Assembly (NCBI RefSeq): GCF_000243455.1
Contig: NZ_AGJL01000003.1
Coordinates: forward strand, 1-61,386
Direction of reading: 5' to 3'
Length of the DNA: 61,386 nt
Source: Methanotorris formicicus Mc-S-70
Lineage (GTDB): Archaea; AGJL01; Methanococci; Methanococcales; Methanococcaceae
In this document: in pieces, positions 50,545 through 61,183 of the stretch
Layout of the letters: every line of letters starts with the position of its first letter
Numbering within the stretch: the stretch's first letter is position 1
The notes under the pieces: model-generated
Database searches by the model: none
The model's input: the letters and a program-made list of their open reading frames with translations, nothing else
What the model was told of the DNA's origin: nothing
Program-made: the position numbers and the translations under genes

Positions 50545-51300
50545 CTAAATATCTTTATATCCTTCAACAAGGAAGTAGGATTTATTTTTCCATGCTATTT
50601 TGTACAAATATGGAGTTTCTTTATTCAACTCTTCTCTGATCCATTTAAGGTTTTTTACAGAGATATTGGTCAAATTTGCATTTTTAAACAAATTTACAAT
50701 GTCTTCTGGATTTGAGCCCCCATAAAATGGAAGTTTTTTATTGATTTCTTCTTTTTCATAAATGCTTTTAGAGTTCCAAGGATTTCTTTTTTGATATATC
50801 ATTATTGCTATTTGTCCAATAAACTTTCTGATTTTTTCTTCAAAAGTTTTCTCCATCCATTTACCATCAATAGCAACAACCTTTCCCCTGGGTCTTACAA
50901 CTCTGCTCCACTCATTAATTGCCTTCTGTGGATTTGGTAATGTCCATAATAAATGCCTATTTACAACAACATCAAACTCCCCATCATCAAAAGGCAAATT
51001 CTCAGCATCTGCAATCATAAATTCAATATCTAAACCTTTTTTATCTGCCTTTTCTCTTGCTCTTTCTAACATTTTCTCTGATAGATCAATACCGACAACT
51101 TCATGCCCCAACTCCGCCAACAAGATTGCCAAAAACCCGGTTCCAGTTCCAACATCCAAAATCCTCAATTTTTTATTTCCACATATCTCATATAAAACCT
51201 TTTTCCAAACCTCTGGTAATCCAGAATGTCCTGGAGAATTGTCGTAGGTTTCACTTCTTACATCCCAATAATTTTTGATATGCCTCTTTACGTCCTCCAT
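50545..51300 (-). CDS. Class I SAM-dependent methyltransferase
   Basis: 251 residues. The SAM site reads ILDVGTGTGFLAILLAELG, followed by VVGIDLSEKML, IADAENLPF and FDVVVNRHLLWTL. ATG 51300 lies five bases after GAGGG and just downstream of the last ATPase gene. Its place inside a peptide/nickel-type transporter operon suggests it modifies an imported ligand or a metal chelator. This is inference. Confidence 0.85.
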   Translation of the reverse strand: MEDVKRHIKNYWDVRSETYDNSPGHSGLPEVWKKVLYEICGNKKLRILDVGTGTGFLAILLAELGHEVVGIDLSEKMLERAREKADKKGLDIEFMIADAENLPFDDGEFDVVVNRHLLWTLPNPQKAINEWSRVVRPRGKVVAIDGKWMEKTFEEKIRKFIGQIAIMIYQKRNPWNSKSIYEKEEINKKLPFYGGSNPEDIVNLFKNANLTNISVKNLKWIREELNKETPYLYKIAWKNKSYFLVEGYKDI

Positions 51301-51308
51301 AGTATCCC

Positions 51309-52226
51309 TCATGCATATTTGTGGCATCTAACCTTTCTTTTTTTATCAAGTTCAACCAATGGCGGGGTCTCTTTTAGGCATTTTTCACTACGTTCTGGGC
51401 AGAGGTTGTAGTATTTACAACCTTTCCCAAATTTCAAAGTTTTTTTAATCTCTTCCTCAGTATCTGCGATATCTTCCTCCATGGTTAATGATTTGACAAG
51501 GAGTTGTGTGTAGGGATGCAATGGTTCATCTAAAATATCAACTCCCTCTTCAACAATCTGTCCTGCATATATAACAGCCATCCTATGTCCAACTATATTT
51601 GCAACCTCCAAATCATGAGTTATAAATAAATAAGATAGATTTCTCTCCTTCTGCAAGTCCATAAGGAGGTTAATAATGGATGCTTGGACAGAAACATCAA
51701 GCATGGATGTTGGCTCATCACAAACAATAAACTTTGGATTCAATACCATCGTCCTTGCTATAACTGCCCTCTGTAGTTCTCCCCCACTGAGTTCATGTGG
51801 AAATCTATTTAGATGATCTTCCTTTAACCCAACAATCTCCATAAGTTCTTTAATTTTATCATAATCGTCATTTCCAATCCCATGAATCCTTAAAGGTTCT
51901 AAGATACTTTCATATATCGTCCATCTTGGGTCTAATGCACTGTCTGGATATTGGGGAATTAATTGCATTTTCCTCCTAATTTTCCTAAGTTCTGATTTTT
52001 TCATTTTTGTGAGGTTTTTTCCTTTAAAAATCACTTCCCCTTTGGTTGGTTCTGTGAGCATTAGAAGTAGTTTACCAAGTGTTGATTTTCCACTGCCACT
52101 CTCTCCAATCAATGCCAGAGTTTCTCCTTCTTTAATCTCAATATCAACCCCATCAACGGCAATCACTTTACGCTTTGAGAATACTCCAGATTCAAAGATT
52201 TTATGCAGATTTTTGCCTTTAATCAT
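51309..52226 (-). CDS. ABC transporter ATPase, DppF/NikE type
   Basis: 305 residues. Walker A GESGSGKSTL, signature LSGGELQRAVIART, Walker B FIVCDEPTSMLD and the switch histidine in FITHDLEV are intact. It carries the C-terminal cysteine-rich oligopeptide/dipeptide tail (CKYYNLCPERSEKC). It overlaps the partner ATPase gene by 8 bases. Confidence 0.93.
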   Translation of the reverse strand: MIKGKNLHKIFESGVFSKRKVIAVDGVDIEIKEGETLALIGESGSGKSTLGKLLLMLTEPTKGEVIFKGKNLTKMKKSELRKIRRKMQLIPQYPDSALDPRWTIYESILEPLRIHGIGNDDYDKIKELMEIVGLKEDHLNRFPHELSGGELQRAVIARTMVLNPKFIVCDEPTSMLDVSVQASIINLLMDLQKERNLSYLFITHDLEVANIVGHRMAVIYAGQIVEEGVDILDEPLHPYTQLLVKSLTMEEDIADTEEEIKKTLKFGKGCKYYNLCPERSEKCLKETPPLVELDKKRKVRCHKYA

Positions 52227-53160
52227 AGAGATAGCACCTCACAAGGTTGCCGTTACACTCAAAAAATGGCGGTTCTTTTAGGCATTTATCTGTTGCAAAC
52301 TCACATCTTGGATGGAACTTACAACCTTTTGGGGGGTTAATCATGCTTGGTGGATGTCCTTTAATTGGCTTTAATCCCTTAGATGGGAGGGAGTTTAGGA
52401 GTGATTTTGAGTAGGGATGCAATGGCTCTTCAAAAAATGTCTCTGCTTTACTAATCTCAACCACCTGCCCGCAGTACATTACCGCAACTCTATCGGCAAG
52501 TTTTTTTGCAAATGGAATATCATGGGTTATTAAAAGGAGGGAGAGTTTATTATTGTCCTTTTTAATCTTCTCAAAGAGTTTAACAACCCTAACTTTTTTT
52601 ATTACATCAATGCCTTTTGTTGGCTCATCTGCAATGATGAGTTTTGGTTTTGTTGATGTTCCCATGGCTACTAAAGCCCTCTGTCTCATCCCTCCGCTGT
52701 ATTGATGGGGATATTCCCCAGCCCTTCTCCTTGCTGGATGGATACCAAAGTAATCCAACAACTCAACAGTTCTTTCATAGGCATCTTTTTTGCTTAAGTT
52801 TAGATGCAACATCATCGGTTCTGCAACTTGGTAACCAACCTTTAACACTGGGTTGAGGGACGTTGAGGGACTTTGTGGAACCCATGCAATCTCTTTCCCC
52901 CTAATCTTCCTCATTTCTTTTTCTGGCAGTGATAGAAGGTTTTTTCCATTAAAAATTATCTCCCCACTAATTTCTGTATTCTCTGGCAATAACCTTAATA
53001 TTGAAAGTCCTAAGACAGATTTTCCACTTCCACTCTCTCCTATTAGACAGAGAGTCTCCCCTTCTTTTATACTAATGCTAACGCCATTAACCGCCTTAAC
53101 ACTAACATCCTCAACCAAGAAATTCACATATAGATTTTTGACAACCAACAAATCGTTCAT
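52219..53160 (-). CDS. ABC transporter ATPase, DppD/NikD type
   Basis: 313 residues. Walker A GESGSGKSVLG, signature YSGGMRQRALVAMG, Walker B LIIADEPTKGID and LITHDIPFAKKLADR. The cysteine-rich tail CKFHPRCEFATDKC is typical of the family. It begins at the last base of the upstream permease gene. Confidence 0.93.
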   Translation of the reverse strand: MNDLLVVKNLYVNFLVEDVSVKAVNGVSISIKEGETLCLIGESGSGKSVLGLSILRLLPENTEISGEIIFNGKNLLSLPEKEMRKIRGKEIAWVPQSPSTSLNPVLKVGYQVAEPMMLHLNLSKKDAYERTVELLDYFGIHPARRRAGEYPHQYSGGMRQRALVAMGTSTKPKLIIADEPTKGIDVIKKVRVVKLFEKIKKDNNKLSLLLITHDIPFAKKLADRVAVMYCGQVVEISKAETFFEEPLHPYSKSLLNSLPSKGLKPIKGHPPSMINPPKGCKFHPRCEFATDKCLKEPPFFECNGNLVRCYLYD

Positions 53161-54020
53161 TATGTCACTCTCCTTGATTTTGGCTCTAAAACATCTCTCA
53201 AACCATCACCAAGCAAGTTAAAGCCAAGGATGGCAAGCATTATTGCCAAACCTGGAAATACCATTATCCATGGGGCAGTTGTTAGGTAATTTTTTCCAGT
53301 ATTCAAAATCTGGCCCCATTCTGGTGTTGGTGGTTGAATCCCCAAGCCCAAAAAACCTAAACTTGCTATCGTCATAATTATGTTGCCAACGTTTAGGGTT
53401 GCAAGGACTATTATTGGAGGAATTGCGTTTGGAATAATATGCTTTAGAAGAATCCACCAATCCGTTGCTCCCATCATCCTTGCAGAGGTTATAAATTCCC
53501 TTTCTTTTAAAGATAGGACAATACCTCTTGTCAATCTTGCGTATGTAATCCAATTTGTAACTACGATTGCCATCATAACAACCCAAACTGAGGAAGTAGA
53601 TTTTAGGATTACGCAAAGAACTCCAACCAATGCGATATTGAATATAAGTTCTGGAATTGCTAAAAATACATCGATAACTCTTCCAATAATATCGTCAACT
53701 ACCCCTCCAGCATAACCACTCACCGCTCCAATCGAACATCCAACGGTTAAAGAAATGATTGAAATCGTTATCGCAACAATTAAAGAAACTCTTGCACCAT
53801 AAACAACCCTTGAAAACAAGTCCCTGCCAAGTTGGTCTGTTCCAAATGGATGCTCTGATGATGGAGGAGACAACCTCTCAAGCATGTTTGTTTCATAAGG
53901 ATTCTTTGCCACAATTGGAGCCAATAATCCTGATAGTGTAATTGCTGAGATTACAATCAAACCTACAAGGCATGTTTTATTCTTTAACATAATCCTTATC
54001 GTATCCCTCAACTTAATCAC
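53160..54020 (-). CDS. ABC transporter permease, DppC/NikC type
   Basis: 286 residues with about six membrane helices. HPFGTDQLGRDLFSRVVYG is the hallmark of DppC-type permeases, and the EAA-like loop is near ARMMGATDWWILLKH. The start is GTG at 54020 or TTG at 54011; GGTGAT fits the latter. The gene overlaps the partner permease. Confidence 0.92.
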   Translation of the reverse strand: MIKLRDTIRIMLKNKTCLVGLIVISAITLSGLLAPIVAKNPYETNMLERLSPPSSEHPFGTDQLGRDLFSRVVYGARVSLIVAITISIISLTVGCSIGAVSGYAGGVVDDIIGRVIDVFLAIPELIFNIALVGVLCVILKSTSSVWVVMMAIVVTNWITYARLTRGIVLSLKEREFITSARMMGATDWWILLKHIIPNAIPPIIVLATLNVGNIIMTIASLGFLGLGIQPPTPEWGQILNTGKNYLTTAPWIMVFPGLAIMLAILGFNLLGDGLRDVLEPKSRRVT

Positions 54021-54948
54021 CGTATCTTATTCTTGGATCAATAATTGCATAGAGGATATCAACAATAAGGTTGGTTAATGTGAAAATAACTGCACTCAAA
54101 AAAACCAACCCTTGAACCACTGGAAAATCCCTCTTTGCAACAGATTCCACAAAGAAAGACCCCAATCCAGGCCATGCAAATACAACCTCAACCATGACAG
54201 AACCAATGATTAAGTGACTTATTGACATGGAAAGATAGGTTAAAATTGGAATTAATGCATTCCTCAATGCATGTTTTAGAACCACAACTTTTTCAGACAA
54301 TCCCTTTGCCCTTGCAGTTAAAATATAATCCTCATTTAAGGTATCTAACAAAACTGCTCTAATGAACCTTGATTTGATTGCCATAAAAGATATAGACCAC
54401 GTAACAACTGGAAGGATAGCATGTTTAATTGACCCATATCCAAATGAAGGAAGTATTTGGAGATGAACTGCAAACAACCATATAAACATCAAACCCAGCC
54501 AAAAACTTGGAATACTAATTCCAATAAGCGACCATATCCTGCAGAGGTGATCTACCCCTTTGTTCCTATATAAAGCAGAAACAATACCAAACAAAAATGC
54601 AAAAGTAACAGAAATTATAAACGTTGAGAAAAACAACTCTGCAGATGCTGGAAATTTTTCCATAATTTCGCTCAATACCGGCTCTCCACTACTCCAAGAA
54701 GTTCCAAAATCTCCTTGAATAATTTTAAAGAGCCAATTTATATATTGAATAATCAACGGCTTATCCAAACCAGCCTCAATCCTAAACTTCTCAATCTCTT
54801 CTGGACTTGGCTCTGTTCCTGTACTCATGGTTAAGATAAACTCTGCAGGATCTCCAGGGAAGATATAAAGTAATGAAAATGATAAAAAAGACGCTCCAAT
54901 AAGGGTGGGGATTATTTGGAGAATTCTTTTTAGAATGTATTTTTTCAT
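54013..54948 (-). CDS. ABC transporter permease, DppB/NikB type
   Basis: 311 residues with about six membrane helices. It opens IPTLIGASFLSFSLLYIFPGDP, the usual DppB start, and has the cytoplasmic loop ARAKGLSEKVVVLKHALRNA. GGTGGTAAG precedes the ATG. Confidence 0.93.
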   Translation of the reverse strand: MKKYILKRILQIIPTLIGASFLSFSLLYIFPGDPAEFILTMSTGTEPSPEEIEKFRIEAGLDKPLIIQYINWLFKIIQGDFGTSWSSGEPVLSEIMEKFPASAELFFSTFIISVTFAFLFGIVSALYRNKGVDHLCRIWSLIGISIPSFWLGLMFIWLFAVHLQILPSFGYGSIKHAILPVVTWSISFMAIKSRFIRAVLLDTLNEDYILTARAKGLSEKVVVLKHALRNALIPILTYLSMSISHLIIGSVMVEVVFAWPGLGSFFVESVAKRDFPVVQGLVFLSAVIFTLTNLIVDILYAIIDPRIRYGD

Positions 54949-55001
54949 CTTACCACCAAAACTTTAAATTAATATTAAAAATTTAAAAAATTAAAAGAGA
55001 A

Positions 55002-56606
55002 TTATTTTTTAACTCCAACTTCAGCAAAGAACGGCTCTCCACTGATTGTGAAGAATTTGTCTGGACTTGGAGCATCTACCTTTGGACTCATTACTGCAGT
55101 CATAATATCATGGTAAAGTGGAACAACTCCCATCTCATCATACAATGCCTTGTAGAATGCTATTAAATCCTTCTTCCTAACATTCTCATCAATATCTTCT
55201 GGATTCTCAAGGATTTTCTTACATAAACTTCCAACTTTTTCACTTTCATAGGCACTCCATTTACATCCTGGATAGAATCTCCAATACATCCTTAAGTAGA
55301 ATCTTCTGTGGGGCCCTCCAATGTAGTATAACCTCATGTCGTAATCTCCTGAATCCCTCTTCTGTTTGTATGCTCCACCTTCGAGGATTTCAAGTTCTGG
55401 ATTAAAGCCCGCTTTTTTAAGTTGTTCTTGAATAAGTTGTGCGACTAAAACCTGGTCTCCTTGACCTTTATCTACTATGAATTTAACTTTTAAACCTTCC
55501 ATTCCCTTCTTCTTCAAGATTTCTTTTGCCTTTTCTGGGTTGTATTCATATTTAATATTGGCTTCTTTCATTCCTGGTGCTTCAGGAACAAACATTCCAT
55601 TCCATGCTGGTCTGACTTGGTTGTCAAATATCTTAACAATCTCATCCCTATTTATTGCTAAACTTACAGCCTTCCTAACTTCTGGGTCATTAAATGGGGA
55701 TTTTTTATAGTTGAAGGCAATAATCCAAGTAATTGGAACATCGTGCTTATAAACTTTAAATCCATCTTTTTCCAATAATGGTAATTGGTTTCTTGGTGTG
55801 TATGCAGAACCACCATGCACAAAGTCAGAAATTGCATCAACCTCTCCACTTCTCAAAGCCATAACTCTTGTATCTTCATCTGGGATGATTTTAACAACAA
55901 ATTTCTTGAATTTTGGCTCTATGCCATTTCTTTCATACCAGTATGGGTTTGGTTCATAGATTGCGTATTGATCTTTTTTATAATCAACAACTTTGAAAGG
56001 TCCTGTTCCAATTGGTTTAACCAATGTTCCATTGGGATCTCCAACAGGATTTACTGACGTAGGAGCCATTATACCGAGATGATATTCTGCCATCTTAGCG
56101 AGGTTGAAGAATCCTGGTTTTTCAAAGTGAATTGCAACTGTGTATTTGTCTATAACATCGCATCCTTTTGGTGCTAAACTATGCTCCTTTACAATTAACC
56201 TATCCATTGAAAACTTTACAGCATTTGCATCAAATTCAGTTCCATCAGAGAATTTGATTCCTTTTTTGAGGTGGAAGATGATTGTTTTTCCTCCATCTTT
56301 AATTTCCCAACTTTCTGCCAATCCAGGAACTAATTTATCATTAGACATATCGTACTCAACCAATCTTTCGAGGACATGTGTTTTTGGGAAAAATCCGATT
56401 CCCCATTTTCCTCCTGTAAGTTTGTGGTCTTTTCCATAACCTAAAATAAAGGTGTCTTTGTATTCAACTTTTGTTTCTGTGGATTTTTGGGTTTCTTCAG
56501 TCTTTACCTCATTCGGGGATGTTTCTGCTTTTCCTGTACAACCCGCTATAGCAACTCCTCCAAGTAGAAGGAGCGCTATTGTTAATATGGATATTAATTT
56601 TTTCAT
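55002..56606 (-). CDS. ABC transporter substrate-binding lipoprotein, dipeptide/nickel family
   Basis: 534 residues. The signal segment ISILTIALLLLGGVAIAGC ends in a lipobox cysteine. Family-5 binding-protein blocks are FHLKKGIKFSDGTEF, GTGPFKVVDYKKDQY and FNDPEVRKAVSLAINRDEIV. Related proteins bind peptides, nickel or nickel-chelates; the ligand cannot be read here. It is the first gene of a seven-gene operon. A TATA element lies near 56675-56690. Confidence 0.92.
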   Translation of the reverse strand: MKKLISILTIALLLLGGVAIAGCTGKAETSPNEVKTEETQKSTETKVEYKDTFILGYGKDHKLTGGKWGIGFFPKTHVLERLVEYDMSNDKLVPGLAESWEIKDGGKTIIFHLKKGIKFSDGTEFDANAVKFSMDRLIVKEHSLAPKGCDVIDKYTVAIHFEKPGFFNLAKMAEYHLGIMAPTSVNPVGDPNGTLVKPIGTGPFKVVDYKKDQYAIYEPNPYWYERNGIEPKFKKFVVKIIPDEDTRVMALRSGEVDAISDFVHGGSAYTPRNQLPLLEKDGFKVYKHDVPITWIIAFNYKKSPFNDPEVRKAVSLAINRDEIVKIFDNQVRPAWNGMFVPEAPGMKEANIKYEYNPEKAKEILKKKGMEGLKVKFIVDKGQGDQVLVAQLIQEQLKKAGFNPELEILEGGAYKQKRDSGDYDMRLYYIGGPHRRFYLRMYWRFYPGCKWSAYESEKVGSLCKKILENPEDIDENVRKKDLIAFYKALYDEMGVVPLYHDIMTAVMSPKVDAPSPDKFFTISGEPFFAEVGVKK

Positions 56607-56674
56607 GCACTCACCTCATATAATTTGGGAATTTTATACTATTTAATCTTAACATTTTCAAAAAAGTCACTTTA

Positions 56675-56690
56675 AGTATATAAAATTTTC
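56675..56690 (-). promoter_or_regulatory. Promoter of the ABC transporter operon
   Basis: On the minus strand AATTTTATATACTT predicts transcription start near 56655, about 50 bases before the lipoprotein gene. Confidence 0.5.
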
Positions 56691-56778
56691 TACTTAAGTT
56701 GTTATTTAGTAAGATCAACTAAAATTTTAATATTACAAAAATGAAAAAAATAAAAAATGCAAAATAAAATAATAAAAA

Positions 56779-57789
56779 CTAAACATCAGTGTCTAAATCA
56801 TATTTTTTAGCCAATAAATGTGCTTTTTCCATTTCCTTGTATGTTAAAGTCCTGTCTATGTCTTCATAAAGAGTAGCCTTATATTCTGGCCGATATTGGA
56901 ACATAACATTTACCTTTGCATCTAAATGCTTTCCAATCCACTTAAATATCCTCTCAGTGCAACACTCTAAGTGATTTGGCATAACCAAGTGCCTAATTAT
57001 AATGTCCTCATCATTTATCATCAAGTGGTTTCTTTTTACAACTTTGCAGTAATTTTTTATCTTAGATAACCTTTCAGCACAGTTATCGTTTCCAAACTTA
57101 AAATCACTCAACCATAAATCAACAACACCATCTAAAAGATACATGGTTTCTTCACTCATATACATATTTGAGTTCCACACCACTGGAATATTTACATTGA
57201 CATACCCTAATATTTCTAAGATTTTTAGCAAGTGAGGTGTTGGCTCCCCTCCTACAAAATTTACATTTTTGGATATTGTTCTTTTTTCTTCTACGATTTT
57301 TGCCATTAGTTTGGGCCTAACTTTTTTGCAGTAGTTTTCAACTTTGAGGTTTTCAAAATAAACCTGTGAAATTTCCCAATTCTGGCAAAATACACATTTA
57401 AAGTTGCATCCACAGAAGAATATTGTGTGGGATGGGATTAGAACCTTTTCTTCACCATAATGCAGAAATTCGGATGAATAATAACTTTCTCCAATTCTAC
57501 AAAACCCCAATTCTTTATTTCTATTTACATAACACCTATGCTCACAAAAATGACAATTTTCAAAGATTCTCTTTGCTATCTCTATTTTTAAATCTAACAA
57601 ATTTGGATGTGTTATTTTGATGTTTTTTATATATGTTGTTTCCCTAAATTCGCTCATTGCATTTTCATGCATTTCCCAGAGTTCATCAATGTCTTTATTG
57701 TCAAAATTACAAACATCTATTGACTTTAAAATTAAAAATTTTGCCGGTAATTTATTTTCAGAAACTTTTAGGTATCTTTCCAATAACAT
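56779..57789 (-). CDS. Radical SAM protein, PflA/PflX-like
   Basis: 336 residues. The radical SAM cluster motif is CNFKCVFCQN, preceded by another cysteine group CHFCEHRCYVNR. FVGGEPTPHLLKILEIL and LWLSDFKFGNDNCAERLS are typical of the family of pyruvate formate-lyase-activating enzyme homologues (COG1313). ATG 57789 follows GGTGGGAGT. The substrate is unknown. Confidence 0.82.
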   Translation of the reverse strand: MLLERYLKVSENKLPAKFLILKSIDVCNFDNKDIDELWEMHENAMSEFRETTYIKNIKITHPNLLDLKIEIAKRIFENCHFCEHRCYVNRNKELGFCRIGESYYSSEFLHYGEEKVLIPSHTIFFCGCNFKCVFCQNWEISQVYFENLKVENYCKKVRPKLMAKIVEEKRTISKNVNFVGGEPTPHLLKILEILGYVNVNIPVVWNSNMYMSEETMYLLDGVVDLWLSDFKFGNDNCAERLSKIKNYCKVVKRNHLMINDEDIIIRHLVMPNHLECCTERIFKWIGKHLDAKVNVMFQYRPEYKATLYEDIDRTLTYKEMEKAHLLAKKYDLDTDV

Positions 57790-57927
57790 ACTCCCACCAA
57801 GACGTACTATGTAATACAATTAGACGAATAAATATTTAAAATAGTTTATTCATTTATTTAAATTTTAGATTAAATGTGTAAAACCCATCTAAATTGAGGT
57901 TTTTAAAATAAAAAATAGAAAATTATT

Positions 57928-58314
57928 TTATTGCTCAACGAGAACAGCGTTGACAACACCATCCTGTCCTGGTCTTGATGTTACTTTTGCCAAACCTAAT
58001 TCTGTTTCAACAACTGCTCCTTTTGTGATGACGTTTCTTCTGATGTAGTGTTTGTTTGCCTGGTTGTCAACTACGGTTTTAATTGCAACTTTCCTACAAA
58101 CTCCTGTTTTTGGATCTAAAACATTTGCGTAGTTTACTCTTAATAATCTAATTTTATTGTTTCCTCCTTTGCATCTAATGATTTTCATCCTTACTTCATC
58201 TGATAAGTGTGTTTCTGTTGGTTCTCTTCCCATTTCATATTTTCTCTTTTTTCTTGACATTTTGTATTTTCCGCCTGTTGGTTTTCTTCTGCTTTTTCCT
58301 TGCCATACTCCCAT
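57928..58314 (-). CDS. rps8e: Ribosomal protein S8e
   Basis: 128 residues with the family start [15 protein letters not shown] and [19 protein letters not shown] in the middle. It is the normal archaeal length. Confidence 0.96.
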   Translation of the reverse strand: MGVWQGKSRRKPTGGKYKMSRKKRKYEMGREPTETHLSDEVRMKIIRCKGGNNKIRLLRVNYANVLDPKTGVCRKVAIKTVVDNQANKHYIRRNVITKGAVVETELGLAKVTSRPGQDGVVNAVLVEQ

Positions 58315-58489
58315 ATTTACACCCTTAACTGTTTTTTATTTAATGTTTCTCTCATAAAGATATGAACTTCATCCAACATTTAAAAATAATAGTGACTTTA
58401 ATAATTAAATAAAAAAGATACTTATATATATTTTTGCCATGCGAGTCAAAAGTTCTATTGAACTTATAATATAAAAAATTAACGATTAC

Positions 58490-59557
<1,068 letters not shown>

Positions 59558-59559
59558 TT

Positions 59560-59910
59560 ATGGAAATTATTCAAATATTTGGAATACTATTTGCATTGTT
59601 TGCTATGTCAAGAGTTATTTTACAGATAAGGAACAGGAATATGGGTTTGGATGAGGGGATATTTTGGTTGTTTGTTTGGATTTTGGTTGTTGTTGTTTTG
59701 GTATTTCCTCAAACATTAAGTTGTTTGGCAGGGGTTCTTGGTGTGGGGAGGGGTGTGGATGCTATAATCTATCTAAGTATAGTGGTTTTATTCTATCTAA
59801 TATATAGAATGTATGCAAGGATGGAACATTTAGAAAGAGAGATTACGAAAGTTGTTAGAGAGGTGGCAATTAAAGATAGACATGAACCAAAAAGTAAAAA
59901 TGAGGGATAA
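59560..59910 (+). CDS. DUF2304 membrane protein
   Basis: 116 residues with three membrane helices: IIQIFGILFALFAMSRVIL, IFWLFVWILVVVVLVFP and AIIYLSIVVLFYLIYRMY. A charged C-terminal tail follows. DUF2304 proteins often accompany glycosyltransferases, but none is nearby. It is divergent from pyrB. Confidence 0.8.
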   Translation: MEIIQIFGILFALFAMSRVILQIRNRNMGLDEGIFWLFVWILVVVVLVFPQTLSCLAGVLGVGRGVDAIIYLSIVVLFYLIYRMYARMEHLEREITKVVREVAIKDRHEPKSKNEG

Positions 59911-59911
59911 T

Positions 59912-60115
59912 ATGGATAAGTTAGAGTTGGTTTTAAGTGAATCTTTGCCATATGTTTCAGATATTGAATATGCAAAAGAACTTATACAAAATTCAAAAGA
60001 TTTGGATGAATTAAAAGAAAAAATAAACAAACTCATCAAAGAAGAAAAAGACATAACAAAACAAACAGATTTAAGGATAATACTTGAAAAGATTGAAGAG
60101 ATTGAAAATAAATAA
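59912..60115 (+). CDS. Small conserved helical protein
   Basis: 67 residues starting MDKLELVLSESLPYVSDIEY; acidic and helical throughout. ATG 59912 lies one base after the DUF2304 stop and after GAGGG, so the two genes form a translational unit. No function is recognised. Confidence 0.65.
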   Translation: MDKLELVLSESLPYVSDIEYAKELIQNSKDLDELKEKINKLIKEEKDITKQTDLRIILEKIEEIENK

Positions 60116-60118
60116 TAC

Positions 60119-60880
60119 TTATTTCTTTTTTCTATATTCATGTTCAAACTCCTTATCGTAAAGTTTTGAATATGCATAATATTTCGGACTTAAAACCTCC
60201 CCAACAATTATTAAGGCGGTTTTTTTAATTCCTTCTTTTTTAACTTTCTCCACTATATCCTTTAAAGTTCCTAAAACAATCTTCTCATCTTCCCATGATG
60301 CATGATAAACCACTGCAACTGGGGTATCTTCTTTGTATCCCCCTTCTATTAACTCTTTACAAACCTTTTCAATCATTGAAACTCCTAAATATATTGCCAT
60401 TGTTGCATTATGCTTTGCTAAATCCACTAATTTCTCTTTTTCTGGCATTGGTGTTCTTCCTTCTGGTCTTGTAATAATTACAGTTTGGGAAACCTCTGGT
60501 AAAGTAAGTTCTGCTTTTAAAGAACTTGTTGCGGCAAATAATGAAGTAACTCCGGGTATTATTTCAACATCTATGCCATGCTTTTTCAACTCATCAATCT
60601 GCTCCTTAATTGCCCCATAAATGGATGGATCTCCAGTATGTAGCCTAACAACATTTAAGCCTTTTTTAGCATTTTCAACCATAATTTTAACTATTTCATC
60701 CAAATCCATCGTTGCACTGTTGTATATCTTTGCATTTTTTTTGTTGTATTTTAGAAGTTCTTTGTTAACCAATGAACCGGCATATATTATCACATCTGCA
60801 TTTTCTATTGCTTTTTTTCCCTTTACTGTTATCAACTCTGGATCTCCTGGACCTGCTCCTACGATGATTATTTTGTTCAT
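60119..60880 (-). CDS. cbiF: Cobalt-precorrin-4 C11-methyltransferase
   Basis: 253 residues of the tetrapyrrole methylase family. The SAM-binding start is IIIVGAGPGDPELITVKG; further blocks are VVRLHTGDPSIYGAIKEQ and EVIPGVTSLFAA. It methylates C11 in anaerobic cobamide synthesis. It is convergent with the small gene that ends 3 bases away. cobQ at 40.5-42 kb belongs to the same pathway. Confidence 0.94.
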   Translation of the reverse strand: MNKIIIVGAGPGDPELITVKGKKAIENADVIIYAGSLVNKELLKYNKKNAKIYNSATMDLDEIVKIMVENAKKGLNVVRLHTGDPSIYGAIKEQIDELKKHGIDVEIIPGVTSLFAATSSLKAELTLPEVSQTVIITRPEGRTPMPEKEKLVDLAKHNATMAIYLGVSMIEKVCKELIEGGYKEDTPVAVVYHASWEDEKIVLGTLKDIVEKVKKEGIKKTALIIVGEVLSPKYYAYSKLYDKEFEHEYRKKK

Positions 60881-61183
60881 TTTTCCCCTCGTGTATTATT
60901 TAAATACAGGAATAATATTCACTTATTTGTATTACCTTGTTCTTAAAGTTTGCTCCAATTATGGATTTAAACTCTCTCCAACCTTCTTTTAATCGCTATG
61001 AAGAGATTACTCAGAAGAATTAATGATATTATCCTAATTGACCATTCGTAGGATATCATTAGGGATGACTTATCAACTATGCCAAGTTGGAAAAATGCCC
61101 TCAATGTCTCTTTTAGGCATTTTGGGTAGTATTCTGTCATTTTTGAGAAATCATTATTGTAGTTTAAGAGTAATATTATAAAT
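60881..61183. other. Intergenic region with two hairpins, no gene seen
   Basis: About 300 bases hold no gene I can support. There are two inverted repeats: AATGATAT-ATCCTA with TAGGAT-ATCATT at about 61022-61060, and AAAATGCC with GGCATTTT at 61092-61123. They could be remnants of mobile elements. Confidence 0.4.
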
